A stretch of DNA of 61,570 nt, taken from positions 1-61,570 of the forward strand of contig NZ_BNBL01000021.1 of the NCBI RefSeq assembly GCF_014655595.1, written 5' to 3'. The notes beneath the pieces are model-generated. The model ran no database searches. It worked only from the letters and a program-made list of their open reading frames with translations, and was not told the origin of the DNA. The DNA is from Streptomyces griseocarneus (lineage in GTDB: Bacteria > Actinomycetota > Actinomycetes > Streptomycetales > Streptomycetaceae). Numbering within the stretch: position 1 is the first letter of the stretch; each line of letters begins with the position of its first letter. Below are positions 29,070-37,468 of the stretch, one piece after another. Position numbers and translations under genes: made by a program.

Positions 29070-31979
29070 ATGCCCGCCACAGGTGAGTCCGCGCCCGTTC
29101 CCGGCGAACCCTTGTCCGCCGCCGGCGGGGGCGCTCCCGACGTCAGTGTCGCGCCTGATGACGGCGTCGTACCCGATGCCGGCGTCGTGCCCGATGTCAG
29201 CGTCGTGGTGATCGTCTACAACGACGCCCCCAGACTCCCGCGCGCCGTGCGGTCGGTGCTCGGGCAGTCGCTGCACCGCCTGGAAGTGATCGTCGTCGAC
29301 GACTGCTCGACGGACGCCACGCCGTCCGTCGTGCGGGAGCTGGCCGCGTCCGATTCCCGGGTGCGCGGCCTGCGGCTGCCGGCCAACAGCGGAGGGTGCG
29401 GCGCGCCGCGCAACGCCGGCATCGCCGCGGCCCGGGCGCCCTACGTGATGTTCCTCGACAGCGACGACGAACTCCCCTACCACTCCTGCAAGTCATTGCT
29501 GCTGGCGGCCGAGGAGACCGGCGCCGACTTCGTGACCGGCGAGGTCACCCGCCTCTTCGAGGAGACCGGCACCACGGGCCTGTGGTACCCCGAACTCTTC
29601 GAGGACGTCCGCCTCGTGGAGGGCATCCGCGCGGCTCCCGAGTACTTCACGGACAACCTCTCCACCAACAAGCTCTACCGCGCCGACTTCATCGAGCGGC
29701 ACGGCCTGCGCTTCCCCGAGGACCTGCACTACGAGGACCACCTGTTCACCGCCCGGGCCTTCACACTCGCACGCGCCTTCGCCGTCGTGCCCTGGCCCGT
29801 CTACACCTGGCGGCTCGCCGGAGACCCCGCGTCCGGGCCGTCCATCTCCTCCAGCCGGCACAAGATCCAGAACGTGGCGGACCGCATCCGGGTGGCCCGG
29901 CTCATCGACGACTTCCTGGAGGAGACGGGCAACGCCGACCTGAGGCCGGCCAAGGACGCCAAGTTCCTCCGGCACGACCTCCGTCTCCACCTGGGCGACC
30001 TGCCCTTCCGCGACCGCCGGTGGACCGAGGAGTTCGCCGCCACCGTCGTCCCCTATCTGGCAGGGGTCTCGGCCGAGGCCGTCGACGCCCTCCCGCCCGA
30101 ACAGCGGATCTGCCAGTACCTGCTGACGGAGGGACGGCTCGAGGAGGCCGCCGAGTGCGCGCGCACCCTCGACCGCCCCCGGATCGCCCCGCGCCACGTC
30201 GTGGCGGACGACGCCGGGCGCACCTACTGGGGCCGGACCCCGCCGGCGGACGCGCGAGCCGCCGCCGTGCTGGACATCAGCGCGTGGCGGCTCGGCGAGC
30301 AGCCGTTCGCCACCGGTCCGCTGCGGCACGAAGTGGCCGCGCTCGAGCAGGCCGGTGCCCGGCTGCGGATCGCCGTGCGCACGTACGACCCGGCGCGGCT
30401 GCTGGCCGGCGCGGCGCCGGTCACGGCCGAGCTGCGCGTCGCCGCCGCCGGCGAGCCGCTCGTGGTGCCCTTCCGCTACGCCCCCGCCCAGGACCCTCCC
30501 GGTGCGCGGCGGGGACCTGAGGTGTGGACCGCCGATGTCGAGCTCGATCTGTCCCGGGTGCCCATGGGACTCAAGGGGTTCCGGGGCCGGCGCCACCCCG
30601 TGATCACGCTGGACCGGCTGGGGCTGACCCGCACCGACCCGCTGCTGGCCCCGGCCGGCCTGACCCCGCTGCGCGTCCGGACCGCGGGGCACGGGATCCG
30701 GGCGGCGTGCGAGGGCCGGGGCGCGGGCCGGCTCGAGCTGACCTGGGAGCGCACCGGCGCCCTGGGCCGCGCCGAGGCCGCCGGGCCGCACCTGAAGCCC
30801 GTCCGCCGCGGTGCCCACCGGCTCTCCCGCAGGATGACCGGCCCCCGCGCCAAGGCCCTGGCCTACCACGAGCTGCAGAAGCTGCCCATCGACGAGGAGC
30901 TCGTCGTCTTCGAGGCCCTGGAGGGCCGCGGCTACGCCGACAGCCCCCGCTACATCCACGAGGAGCTGTGCCGGCGCGGCCTCCCGCTGCGCGCCGTGTG
31001 GTCGTACGCGGGCAGCCGCTCCTCCTACCCGGACGGCGTGGAGCTGATCAGACGGGGCAGCTGGGAGTACGTCCGTACGGTCGCCCGCGCGCGGTACTGG
31101 GTGGACTCGCACGGCTTCCCGGCGCTCTTCGCCAAGCGGCCCGGCACCCGCTATCTGCAGACCTGGCACGGCCAGGCGTTCAAGCACATGGGGTTCGACA
31201 TCCCCGAGCTGCGGCTCGCCGCCCCCGAACGGCGCCGGCAGCACCGCGAGATGGTGAACCGCTGGGACGCGCTGATCGCCCCGAGCGAGGAGTTCGAGCG
31301 CACATTCGTGCGGGCCAACGAGTACACCGGCGAGCTGCTGCGCACGGGCCTGCCCCGCAACGACGTGCTCGTGCGGTGGAACGACCCCGAGCAGCGCGAG
31401 CGCGCCGAGGCCGCCCGCGAGCGGCTGCAGATCCCCGACGGGCGCTCGGTGCTGCTGTACGCCCCCACCTTCCGCGACGGGGCGCGCGGCACCGGGGAGT
31501 CGGTGCGGGTGGACCTGGCGGAGCTGGCCCGCGCGGTCGGGGACGCGTGGACGGTCGTGGTCCGCCCGCACTACTACGAACGCTTCACGGTGCCCCGGGA
31601 GCTGGGGCACGCGGTGCGCGACGGCCGCGAGTTCACCGACCTCAACGACCTGATGCTCGCCTCGGACGCGCTGCTGACGGACTACTCGTCGGTGATGTTC
31701 GACTACGCCAACCTCGGCCGCCCCATCCTGCTCTTCGCCGATGACTACGACACCTACCGCTCCGTGGCGCGCGGGACGTACTACGACCTGGCGGACATCG
31801 CCCCCGGGCCGATGCTCTCGACGACCGGTGAACTGGCCGCGGCGCTGAGGGACCTGAAGGCGGTGCGCGAGCAGTGGGCCGGGGCCCACGCCGCGTTCCA
31901 GGAGAGGTTCAACCCGCTGGAGACCGGGCGCGCGAGCAAGGCCGTGGTCGACCTGTTCTTCGAGAGGAGCCCCCGGTGA
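29070..31979 (+). CDS. Bifunctional GT2 plus CDP-glycerol glycerophosphotransferase-like (TagF-type) protein
   Basis: A 969-residue fusion. After about 45 disordered residues comes a GT2 domain (about 48-290: VSVVVIVYNDAPRLPRAV, VVDDCSTDAT, MFLDSDDELP). A linker follows, and the C-terminal half (about 590-965) is a Glyphos_transf domain as in TagF/TarF wall teichoic acid polymerases: TWHGQAFKHMGFD, LLYAPTFRDG, VVVRPHYYERF, LLTDYSSVMFDYANLGRP. It probably adds polyol-phosphate units and a sugar to a wall polymer. ATG at 29070 has a GAGGTG ribosome site 5 bases upstream, and the stop overlaps the next gene by 4 bases. Confidence 0.88.
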   Translation: MPATGESAPVPGEPLSAAGGGAPDVSVAPDDGVVPDAGVVPDVSVVVIVYNDAPRLPRAVRSVLGQSLHRLEVIVVDDCSTDATPSVVRELAASDSRVRGLRLPANSGGCGAPRNAGIAAARAPYVMFLDSDDELPYHSCKSLLLAAEETGADFVTGEVTRLFEETGTTGLWYPELFEDVRLVEGIRAAPEYFTDNLSTNKLYRADFIERHGLRFPEDLHYEDHLFTARAFTLARAFAVVPWPVYTWRLAGDPASGPSISSSRHKIQNVADRIRVARLIDDFLEETGNADLRPAKDAKFLRHDLRLHLGDLPFRDRRWTEEFAATVVPYLAGVSAEAVDALPPEQRICQYLLTEGRLEEAAECARTLDRPRIAPRHVVADDAGRTYWGRTPPADARAAAVLDISAWRLGEQPFATGPLRHEVAALEQAGARLRIAVRTYDPARLLAGAAPVTAELRVAAAGEPLVVPFRYAPAQDPPGARRGPEVWTADVELDLSRVPMGLKGFRGRRHPVITLDRLGLTRTDPLLAPAGLTPLRVRTAGHGIRAACEGRGAGRLELTWERTGALGRAEAAGPHLKPVRRGAHRLSRRMTGPRAKALAYHELQKLPIDEELVVFEALEGRGYADSPRYIHEELCRRGLPLRAVWSYAGSRSSYPDGVELIRRGSWEYVRTVARARYWVDSHGFPALFAKRPGTRYLQTWHGQAFKHMGFDIPELRLAAPERRRQHREMVNRWDALIAPSEEFERTFVRANEYTGELLRTGLPRNDVLVRWNDPEQRERAEAARERLQIPDGRSVLLYAPTFRDGARGTGESVRVDLAELARAVGDAWTVVVRPHYYERFTVPRELGHAVRDGREFTDLNDLMLASDALLTDYSSVMFDYANLGRPILLFADDYDTYRSVARGTYYDLADIAPGPMLSTTGELAAALRDLKAVREQWAGAHAAFQERFNPLETGRASKAVVDLFFERSPR

Positions 31980-33121
31980 GCCGTCGCGACGTCTTCCTCG
32001 TGGGCATCGACGTCGACTCCATGGGCGGCTCCCAGCGGGTGCTGCACACCCTCGCCCAGGGGTTCGCCGAGCGCGGCCACGACGTCGAGCTGACCGGCAT
32101 CCGGCCGAGCCCCGAGCCGCACACCTATGCCGCCGACCCGGCCTACCGCCGCACCACGCTCTACCGCGCCCCGGCGGCCGCGGCCTGGCAGGCCGCCTCG
32201 ATCGCCGAGCGGCTGAACCCGGCACGGCTGCGCGAGGCCCACGCCGAACGGGCCGAGCGTGACCGCGCCCGGCGGCGGCTGGCCCGGCGCTTCGCGGCGG
32301 CGCGGGAGGGCTATGTCGTCATCGGCTCGCCCTGGGCGGCGGTCTGGCTCGAGGCCGTGCCCCGGCCGCCGGGGCTGAGGGCCATCGGCCAGTACCACGA
32401 GTCCTTCGTCCAGGCCCGCTCGTCCGTCAACCTCCAGCTGATCCTGCGGCACTACCCGGAGCTGGAGAAGTCGTTGTTCCTCAGCGAGGCGGACGCGGCG
32501 GAGTTCCGCCGCCGGCGCCTGCCGAACGCGGGGGTGATGCCCAACCCGCTGCCCTTCACCCCCCTCGCGCCCGCACCCCTGGACACCCGGCGCGTCGGCG
32601 CGGTCGGCCGTCTCGAGCCCGTCAAGCGCCTGGACCGGCTGATCGACGCCTTCGCCACGGCCTGCGCCGGACACGAGGGGTGGGAGCTGCACTTCTTCGG
32701 CGACGGGCCGCTCGAGCCGGAGCTGCGGGCGCGGGCCGTCCGGTGCGGCATCGGCGACCGGGTGCGCTTCCGGGGCAGCGTACGCGACATGGCCGCCGCC
32801 TACCGGGAGCTGTCCGTCCTGGCCCTCACCAGCGAACGCGAGGGGCGCCCCATGGCCCTGGCCGAGGCCTCCGCGGCAGGGGTGCCCTGCGTCGGCTTCG
32901 ACCTGTCCGGCGGCGTACGCGAGCTCGTGACGCACGGCCGTACGGGCACGCTCGTCCCGCACGGCGACACGGCGGCGTTCGCCGTGGCGCTGGAGGAGCT
33001 GATGGCCGACGGCGCGCTGCGCGAGCGCTACGGACGGGCGGCGCGCGAGCACGTCGCGCCGCTGGCGCTGCCGGCGGTGCTGGACCGGTGGGAGGCGCTG
33101 TTCGAGGAGATCGACCGGTGA
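31976..33121 (+). CDS. GT4-family glycosyltransferase
   Basis: A 381-residue GT-B fold glycosyltransferase. The N-domain begins VFLVGIDVDSMGGSQRVLHTLA with the acceptor-side Gly loop; the C-domain has AVGRLEPVKRLDRLIDAF (about 205-222) and the donor-binding EGRPMALAEASAAGVPCVGFD (E-x7-E motif). This gene follows the TagF-like fusion with a GTGA overlap and AGGAG upstream of GTG 31976, so the two are coupled and probably act on the same polymer. It is convergent with the second GT2 gene, 68 bases away. Confidence 0.88.
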   Translation: MSRRDVFLVGIDVDSMGGSQRVLHTLAQGFAERGHDVELTGIRPSPEPHTYAADPAYRRTTLYRAPAAAAWQAASIAERLNPARLREAHAERAERDRARRRLARRFAAAREGYVVIGSPWAAVWLEAVPRPPGLRAIGQYHESFVQARSSVNLQLILRHYPELEKSLFLSEADAAEFRRRRLPNAGVMPNPLPFTPLAPAPLDTRRVGAVGRLEPVKRLDRLIDAFATACAGHEGWELHFFGDGPLEPELRARAVRCGIGDRVRFRGSVRDMAAAYRELSVLALTSEREGRPMALAEASAAGVPCVGFDLSGGVRELVTHGRTGTLVPHGDTAAFAVALEELMADGALRERYGRAAREHVAPLALPAVLDRWEALFEEIDR

Positions 33122-33189
33122 GGCGGGCGAGGCGGGCGGTGTGCGCGGGGCGCGGGGACGCCGTGGCGGTGCGGCGGGCGGCCGCCGGC

Positions 33190-34812
33190 CTACCGGATCC
33201 GGCGGCGCAGCCTGCGCAGGCCGACGCCGAGGGCGCACCGCACGCCGGGCGCCAGGCGCAGGGCGAGCGAGCCGCCACCGGTGGCGTAGGGCTGGGCCAG
33301 CAGCAGCCCGTGCCGGGTGCTGGGCAGCGCGACCGGCCGCATGCCGTCGCCGGCCGCCCGCACGGCGGCCCGCAGGATGCCGCCGTGGGTGCAGTGGACG
33401 CGCACGTGGATGTCCCACGCCTGCGGGGTGTCGGCGCGGCGCCGGCCCTGCCGCGCCAGCTCGGCGAGGTCGAGGGTCAGCTGTGCTCCCCAGACGGAGT
33501 CGTCGGCGACCAGCGGGCGGGTGTGCTCGACGACGGCCTCGCCGTCCCTGAGCCGCAGTTCGATGTCGACGGTGTGCGGGCGGGCCGCCGTCAGGCGCCC
33601 GTAGAGGTCGTGCACGCGCAGGCGCAGCTTGGTGCGGGAGCCCGTCCGGGGGTGCAGCACGGCGTCGACGGTGACCGGAAGCCGGCGGGCGGGTTTGGCG
33701 CCGGGGCCGGTGAGGCCGTCGAGGAGGACCTGCGGCAGGTCCGCCGCCCACACCGCCCGGCCCGCCACCTCGGCGTACGGCGGGAGCAGCCGGGCGGGCC
33801 GGGCGGCGAGCTGGGCGAGCCGGTCCAGGTCGCGGGGCGTGGCCGCGGCCAGCACGACCCGGGCGATCCAGCGCGCCGGGGCGCGGGCGGCGCACAGGTC
33901 GGCCTCGTCGTAGGAGGCCAGGCAGTCGCGGGCCACGCGCCACCAGGCGCGGCGGTAGCCGGGCCCGTGGCCGGGCAGCTCCCGGACGTACATGCGCAGG
34001 TCGTGGTCGAGGAACTTCACCCGCGCGGCGTGGGCCAGCGGGGCGCTGCCCGCTTCGCGGAAGATCTCCACGCTGTGCTGGTGGGCGCGGACGCGGGCCT
34101 GCCAGTTGGAGACGCGCTCGCGGTCGAGGGAGATCGACGGGTGGTCCGCGTCCCGCCGCACGTGCCAGATGTAGACGGTGTCGGGGACGGTCGCCACCCG
34201 GGGGGCGGCCGCCAGGACCCGGGCGGTGAAGACGAAGTCCTCGTAGCGGACGGGGCCTTCGGGGAAGGCGATTCCGTGCCCGGTGAGGAAGGCTCGGGCG
34301 TAGAGCTTGTTGACGCAGAGGGTGTCGCGCAGCAGCGCCGGGTGTTCCTCGGGGGAGTCGTGGACGGCGGGCCGCCGGTAGAGGGGGGCCTGCCAGGGGA
34401 TGTCGCGCCGCCGGGGGAGCTCCCGGCGGACGCACAGCCCGGCCGCCACGGCGGCGTCGTGCCGCAGCGCCGCGTCCAGGAGCGCGGCCGCCGCGCCGCG
34501 GGGCAGGGCGTCGTCGCTGTCCAGGAACATCACATAGGGCGCGGTGGCCGCCCGCACGCCGTCGTTGCGCGGGGTGCCGCAGCCGCCGCTGTTGACGGCG
34601 CGGTGGATGACCTTCAGGCGGGGCTCGTCGGCGGCGATGCGGTCCAGGACGGCGCGGGTGCGGTCCGTGGAGGCGTCGTTCACGACGATGACCTCGGCGA
34701 CGGCCGGTCCCTGGGCGAGGGCGGAGCGGACGGCGTGACCGATGTGCGCGGCGTCGTTGTAGCCGATGACGATCACGCCGACCCGTGCGGTGAGGATTCC
34801 GCTCCCGTTCAC
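33190..34812 (-). CDS. GT2 glycosyltransferase with long C-terminal region
   Basis: A 540-residue protein with an N-terminal GT2 domain (about 5-240: VGVIVIGYNDAAHIGHAV, VVNDASTDRT, MFLDSDDALP) closely resembling the GT2 half of the TagF-like fusion (shared NSGGCG-PRN-G and APYVMFLDSDD), so the two look paralogous. The C-terminal 300 residues lack the Glyphos_transf motifs and have beta-rich character with no recognised family. GTG at 34812 or GTG at 34818 could be the start; neither has a ribosome site and the transcript may be leaderless. The gene is divergent from the GT39-like gene. Confidence 0.8.
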   Translation of the reverse strand: MNGSGILTARVGVIVIGYNDAAHIGHAVRSALAQGPAVAEVIVVNDASTDRTRAVLDRIAADEPRLKVIHRAVNSGGCGTPRNDGVRAATAPYVMFLDSDDALPRGAAAALLDAALRHDAAVAAGLCVRRELPRRRDIPWQAPLYRRPAVHDSPEEHPALLRDTLCVNKLYARAFLTGHGIAFPEGPVRYEDFVFTARVLAAAPRVATVPDTVYIWHVRRDADHPSISLDRERVSNWQARVRAHQHSVEIFREAGSAPLAHAARVKFLDHDLRMYVRELPGHGPGYRRAWWRVARDCLASYDEADLCAARAPARWIARVVLAAATPRDLDRLAQLAARPARLLPPYAEVAGRAVWAADLPQVLLDGLTGPGAKPARRLPVTVDAVLHPRTGSRTKLRLRVHDLYGRLTAARPHTVDIELRLRDGEAVVEHTRPLVADDSVWGAQLTLDLAELARQGRRRADTPQAWDIHVRVHCTHGGILRAAVRAAGDGMRPVALPSTRHGLLLAQPYATGGGSLALRLAPGVRCALGVGLRRLRRRIR

Positions 34813-34828
34813 TGTCACAAAACACAGT

Positions 34829-34841
34829 CTTATCGAATAAG
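34829..34841. promoter_or_regulatory. CTTAT-CGA-ATAAG inverted repeat in a divergent promoter region
   Basis: A 5-bp perfect inverted repeat around a 3-base centre inside an A/T-rich island (about 34814-34860) between two divergent transferase genes. Its position, 17 bases before the minus-strand start, fits an operator or part of a -10 region for the minus-strand gene. Confidence 0.4.
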
Positions 34842-34918
34842 TACTGCTATTCGGGGCATTCTGCTCGTCCGCGTGGCCGGACGGCACGGCAAGAGGCCAG
34901 GGCAGGGGAGGGGCGCAC

Positions 34919-36550
34919 ATGGTGATGGAACGCGAACGCGAACGGGCACGCGAACGGGCACGGGCACGGGAAGGCGAACGGGCACAGGCACAGGAAGACG
35001 AACGGGCGCGGGAAGGCGAACGGCCCGCGACGGCGGCCGTGCCGCGGCGAGGGTGGGCCGGAGCCGCGCCGCTGGCGACCGTCGTGCCGGCCGCCGTCAT
35101 GCTCGTCCTCGGCCTGTGGGGGCTGGACCGGGGCACGATGTGGCGGGACGAGGCGGCCACGTTCCAGGTGGCCCGTCGCTCGCTGCCGGAGATCTGGCGC
35201 CTGCTCGGGGACGTCGACGCCGTCCACGGCCTGTACTACCTGCTGATGCACCCTCTGCTCGCGGCGGGCGCGGGGGAGACGACGCTGCGGCTGCCGTCCG
35301 TCGTGGCGGCCGCGGCCACCGCCGCGCTGGTCGCCGCCCTCGGCCGCCGACTCGCCCGGCCCCGGGTGGGCCTGTGGGCGGGACTGCTGTACGCGGCCAC
35401 CCCGTTCGTCAGCCACTACGCCCAGGAGGGCCGCTCGTACGCCCTGGTCGCGGCGGGGGCCGCGCTGGCCACCTGCCTGCTGATACGGGCCGTCGAGGGG
35501 ACGCCGGGGGAGGCGGACGGGCTGCGCCGGCACGGGCGCTGGGCCGGCTACGGCGCGGTGGTCGCGGTCACGGCGCTGCTGCACGAGTTCGCCGTCCTGC
35601 TGCTGGCCGCGCACGCCGTGACCCTGCTGGTCTCCCGGGTCCCCGGGCGGGTGTGGCGCGGCTGGGGCTGCGCGGCGGTGGCCGCGTGCGGGCTGCTGGC
35701 GCCGCTGGCCCTGCTCTCGCGACGGCAGAGCGAACAGGTCTCGTGGATCCGTACGCCGGACTACGAACAGGTCAGGGCGCTGGTGTACGCCTTCGCGGGG
35801 CCCGGCGAGGCCGTCGTGGCCGTCACGCTGCTCCTGGCGGTCGTCGCGATCGTGGCCCCGCTGCCCCGCAAGGGGCCGATCGGGCTGACCGCGGTGGCCC
35901 TGCCGCTGGCCCTCGTACCGCCCGTCCTGCTCTATGCCGCGTCCCAGCGGCAGCCGCTCTTCCTCGACCGCTATCTGCTCTTCTGCCTCGCGGGGGTGCC
36001 GCTGCTCGCCGCGGCCGGCGCCGAGCGGCTGCTCGGACTCCTGCCGTGGCGGCGGGTGGCGACGGCGGCCGGAGTGGCGGCCGTCGCCGCGGCCTTCGTC
36101 TGGCAGCTGCCCTTCCAGGAACGGGAGCGGCTGCCGAGCAGCCGGGGTGACGAGCTCGCCCGCGTCGCCTCCGCGGTCGGCCGGGTGGCCCGGCCGGGGG
36201 ACGCGGTGCTGTTCCTCCCGCTGCACGAGCGCCGGATATCCCTGGCCTACCCGCGCGACTTCACCGGGCTGCGCGACCTCACGCTCAGGAGGTCGCCCGC
36301 CGCGTCCGGCACCCTCTTCGGGGAGGAGGTCGGGGCGGCCGAGCTGCGGGCCCGGCTGCGGGGGCTGCCCGCGCGGCAGCGGGTGTGGGTGGTGGCGGAC
36401 ACGACCACCGTGGGCACGCCGTGGTTCCGCGCCCAGCGCGAGGAGTTCGCCAAGACGACCGCGCTGGGCGCGCTGTACCGGGAGGAGTCCACCGTGTTCG
36501 TACGCGGCGGCTCCGTGTCGCTGTACGTACGCCGTCAGGGAGGGCGCTGA
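34919..36550 (+). CDS. GT39-like membrane glycosyltransferase
   Basis: A 543-residue protein: an Arg/Glu-rich N-terminal tail (about residues 3-36) then about ten hydrophobic helices and a C-terminal extracytoplasmic part. The first loop has the GT39/PMT-like acidic motif MWRDEAATFQVARRSLPEIW (about 73-92) and later HGLYYLLMHPLL, with SHYAQEGRSYALVA, typical of ArnT/PMT-type enzymes that use polyprenol-linked sugars. ATG at 34919 follows GGGAGG; a second ATG at 34925 is possible. The tail arises from an imperfect hexanucleotide repeat. The gene ends 18 bases from the convergent permease gene. Confidence 0.8.
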   Translation: MVMERERERARERARAREGERAQAQEDERAREGERPATAAVPRRGWAGAAPLATVVPAAVMLVLGLWGLDRGTMWRDEAATFQVARRSLPEIWRLLGDVDAVHGLYYLLMHPLLAAGAGETTLRLPSVVAAAATAALVAALGRRLARPRVGLWAGLLYAATPFVSHYAQEGRSYALVAAGAALATCLLIRAVEGTPGEADGLRRHGRWAGYGAVVAVTALLHEFAVLLLAAHAVTLLVSRVPGRVWRGWGCAAVAACGLLAPLALLSRRQSEQVSWIRTPDYEQVRALVYAFAGPGEAVVAVTLLLAVVAIVAPLPRKGPIGLTAVALPLALVPPVLLYAASQRQPLFLDRYLLFCLAGVPLLAAAGAERLLGLLPWRRVATAAGVAAVAAAFVWQLPFQERERLPSSRGDELARVASAVGRVARPGDAVLFLPLHERRISLAYPRDFTGLRDLTLRRSPAASGTLFGEEVGAAELRARLRGLPARQRVWVVADTTTVGTPWFRAQREEFAKTTALGALYREESTVFVRGGSVSLYVRRQGGR

Positions 36551-36568
36551 GGCCCGGGGGCCGCCGGG

Positions 36569-37468
36569 TCACTTGACGGCGCCGGCCATCACCCCGCTCA
36601 CGAACTGGCGCTGGAAGGCGAAGAAGACCGCGAGCGGCACGATCATCGACAGGAACGCACCCGAGGCGAGGATGTCGACGTTGTCGCCGAACTGGCGGAC
36701 CTGCTGCTGCAGGGCGACCGTGATCGGGGGATTGCCGCTGTCCGCGAAGATCAGCGCCACCAGCATGTCGTTCCACACCCACAGGAACTGGAAGATGCCC
36801 AGCGAGGCGATGGCCGGTCCGCCCAGCGGCAGCACGACCCGGGTGAACAGCCGCAGCTCGCCCGCCCCGTCCAGCCGGGCCGCCTCCAGCAGCTCGCGCG
36901 GTATCTCCGCGAAGAAGTTGCGCAGCAGGAACACCGCGAAGGGCAGACCGAAGGCGGTGTGGAAGAGGACGACGCCCACCGTGGACTCGAAGATGCCCAG
37001 CGTGTTGAAGAGCTTCGCCACCGGAATGAGGGCCACCTGTACGGGCACCACCAGCAGTCCCACGACCACCATGAACCACCAGTCCCGGCCGGGGAAGTCC
37101 AGCCAGGCGAAGGCGTAGCCCGCCAGCGCGCCGATCAGGATCACCAGCACGGTCGCCGGGACGGTGATCAGGGCGGTGGTCAGCAGGGACTGCATGACCT
37201 TGTCGTTGGCGAAGAGCGTGCTGTAGCTCTCCGTCGTGAGCTGGGCCGGGTGGGCGAAGACCTGCCACCAGCCCGACGCCGCGATGTCCGACTTGTCGCG
37301 GAGGGAGGAGAGCAGCAGCCCGACCGTGGGCATCAGCCAGAACAGCCCCACCACGACGAGGAAGACCCGCAGGAGGCCCCCGCCCAGGCGGGCGGCGATC
37401 CGTGCCGGCAGCGACTGCTCGGCCCGTACGACCGTGTTCGCGGTCGGGGTGACGCGTGCGGTGCTCAT
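36569..37468 (-). CDS. Sugar ABC transporter permease (MalG type)
   Basis: Inner-membrane subunit of a CUT1-family carbohydrate importer. The 299-residue protein has six hydrophobic segments and the cytoplasmic EAA loop IPRELLEAARLDGAGELRLFTRVVLPL (about 190-216), where the ATPase docks. ATG at 37468 has AAGGAGGG about 7 bases upstream and overlaps the preceding permease stop by 4 bases. There is no ATPase gene in the operon; in Streptomyces the shared ATPase MsiK usually energises such importers. The sugar is unknown. Confidence 0.92.
   Translation of the reverse strand: MSTARVTPTANTVVRAEQSLPARIAARLGGGLLRVFLVVVGLFWLMPTVGLLLSSLRDKSDIAASGWWQVFAHPAQLTTESYSTLFANDKVMQSLLTTALITVPATVLVILIGALAGYAFAWLDFPGRDWWFMVVVGLLVVPVQVALIPVAKLFNTLGIFESTVGVVLFHTAFGLPFAVFLLRNFFAEIPRELLEAARLDGAGELRLFTRVVLPLGGPAIASLGIFQFLWVWNDMLVALIFADSGNPPITVALQQQVRQFGDNVDILASGAFLSMIVPLAVFFAFQRQFVSGVMAGAVK

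Noticed and set aside
22443..36550. Secondary-metabolite biosynthetic cluster
   Set aside because: There are no polyketide synthase, peptide synthetase, terpene or tailoring genes; the content fits wall glycan assembly.
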